Assembly (NCBI GenBank): GCA_947502405.1
Contig: CANMZT010000003.1
Location: forward strand, 248,001 to 312,000
Source: an uncultured Algibacter sp.
GTDB taxonomy: Bacteria > Bacteroidota > Bacteroidia > Flavobacteriales > Flavobacteriaceae
DNA length: 64,000 nucleotides
Direction: 5' to 3'
Shown: piece after piece, positions 63,318 through 64,000 of the stretch
Position numbering within the stretch: the stretch's first letter is position 1
Layout: every line of letters begins with the position of its first letter
The notes under the pieces: model-generated
Database searches by the model: none
Told to the model about the DNA's origin: nothing
What the model saw: the letters and a program-made list of their open reading frames with translations, nothing else
Made by a program: the position numbers and the translations under genes

Positions 63318-64000
63318 TTATGTTAATTCTATTTCAAACTGTGTTAGCTGCTTAAACTGCAATAAACGTTTATGAACCTCACTGTTTGATAAATTTTGCA
63401 TGCGTTCTGTTCCAAATTTTTCAACACAAAAAGAAGCCAATGTAGATCCGTAGATAACCGCTTTTTTCATGTTTTCAAATGAATAATCGTTGGTTTTTGC
63501 TAAATAACCTGCAAAACCTCCTGCAAAAGTATCACCTGCTCCAGTGGGGTCAAAAACCTCCTCTAATGGTAAAGCTGGTGCATAAAACACATAATCATCA
63601 TGAAACAACAAAGCACCATGCTCTCCTTTTTTTATAACAATATATTTAGGACCCATTTCATGAATTTTTCTGGCAGCAACAACCAAAGAGTATTCTCCAG
63701 TTAATTGTCTAGCTTCTTCATCATTAATAGTAATTACATCAATACGCTTTATAACATTTAATAAATCATTTAAAGCACAATCCATCCAAAAATTCATAGT
63801 ATCTAAAACAACCAACTTTGGTTTAGTTGTCATTTGGTCTAAAACACTAGATTGGACGATGGGGTGTAAGTTTCCTAACATCACCACTTCAGCATCTTTA
63901 TAAGCTTCAGGTACAATAGGATTAAAATCAGCAAGAGTGTTTAATTCTGTTACTAAAGTATCACGAGAATTCATATCGTTATGGTAACGACCACTCCAAA
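63318..64000 (-). CDS. PfkB family carbohydrate/nucleoside kinase, C-terminal part
   Basis: This gene extends past the right edge. The ATG at 63974 is internal: the frame remains open to the edge with WSGRYHND before it. The visible part (about 226 residues) carries the PfkB signature DPTGAGDTFAGGFAGYL with catalytic Asp, plus TINDEEARQLTGE. Such kinases (ribokinase, adenosine kinase, sugar kinases) phosphorylate sugars or nucleosides. Location next to purF is common in Flavobacteriia and would fit a nucleoside link; the substrate is unknown. Confidence 0.9.
   Translation of the reverse strand, partial: WSGRYHNDMNSRDTLVTELNTLADFNPIVPEAYKDAEVVMLGNLHPIVQSSVLDQMTTKPKLVVLDTMNFWMDCALNDLLNVIKRIDVITINDEEARQLTGEYSLVVAARKIHEMGPKYIVIKKGEHGALLFHDDYVFYAPALPLEEVFDPTGAGDTFAGGFAGYLAKTNDYSFENMKKAVIYGSTLASFCVEKFGTERMQNLSNSEVHKRLLQFKQLTQFEIELT

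Overview
The window is AT-rich chromosomal DNA of a member of the Flavobacteriaceae (Bacteroidota). The evidence is the gene content (a type IX secretion type-B protein, a PID-CTERM protein, a SusD-like lipoprotein, a long 632-residue PurF, and the order ribE / pdxA-DUF177-rpmF-fabH-accB-accC) and the repeated occurrence of the Bacteroidota promoter -7 element TAnnTTTG upstream of genes. I cannot name the genus.

Positions 1 to about 13,980 are the right-hand part of an integrated, phage-like element with all genes on the + strand, tightly packed. It carries small membrane proteins, a GH108-type endolysin, a fibre with a tandem repeat, a pectate-lyase-like spike, and a 1272-residue polyvalent protein with a zinc-peptidase motif and a C-terminal P-loop ATPase. 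The element ends exactly at a 42-nt 3' fragment of a tRNA-Met gene (13981-14022), which marks its right attachment site. Capsid, packaging and integrase genes, if present, lie left of the window. The best surprises are here: a dnaX-type A AAA AAG slippery site in the endolysin that would add a membrane anchor, a virion-type gene carrying a CarboxypepD_reg-like domain with a TonB-box-like LDEVVV motif, and signal peptides on the fibre and spike.

From 14.4 kb on the content is ordinary core genome: a tiny PID-CTERM protein; riboflavin synthase diverging from the pdxA and fatty-acid initiation genes (pdxA, yceD, rpmF, fabH, accB, accC); an FAD oxidoreductase and a GreA-C-like protein; an ABC ATPase; a prolyl oligopeptidase cut off from its lipoprotein signal by a frameshift; a lipoprotein esterase; a T9SS substrate; asd, mscL, alr and tdk; a DUF2867/TetR divergent pair; rsmI; an AAA_14/DUF4143 ATPase behind a striking inverted repeat; a UDG-like protein; OsmC and carboxymuconolactone-decarboxylase stress proteins; recJ, an MFS exporter, lpxH and queD with two tiny membrane proteins; a MATE pump; a universal stress protein; tRNA-Ala; an orphan SusD; glpD; an AddB-like nuclease, ompA, kbl and an AddA-like helicase; superoxide dismutase; purF and a pfkB kinase that runs off the right edge.

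Non-coding highlights are a pair of about 70-nt hairpin units between the superoxide dismutase gene and purF, one behind a good minus-strand promoter (candidate small RNAs); a three-copy dispersed intergenic repeat; a nested-hairpin leader before fabH; and overlapping promoter/operator repeats at the TetR locus. No CRISPR array and no IS element were seen.
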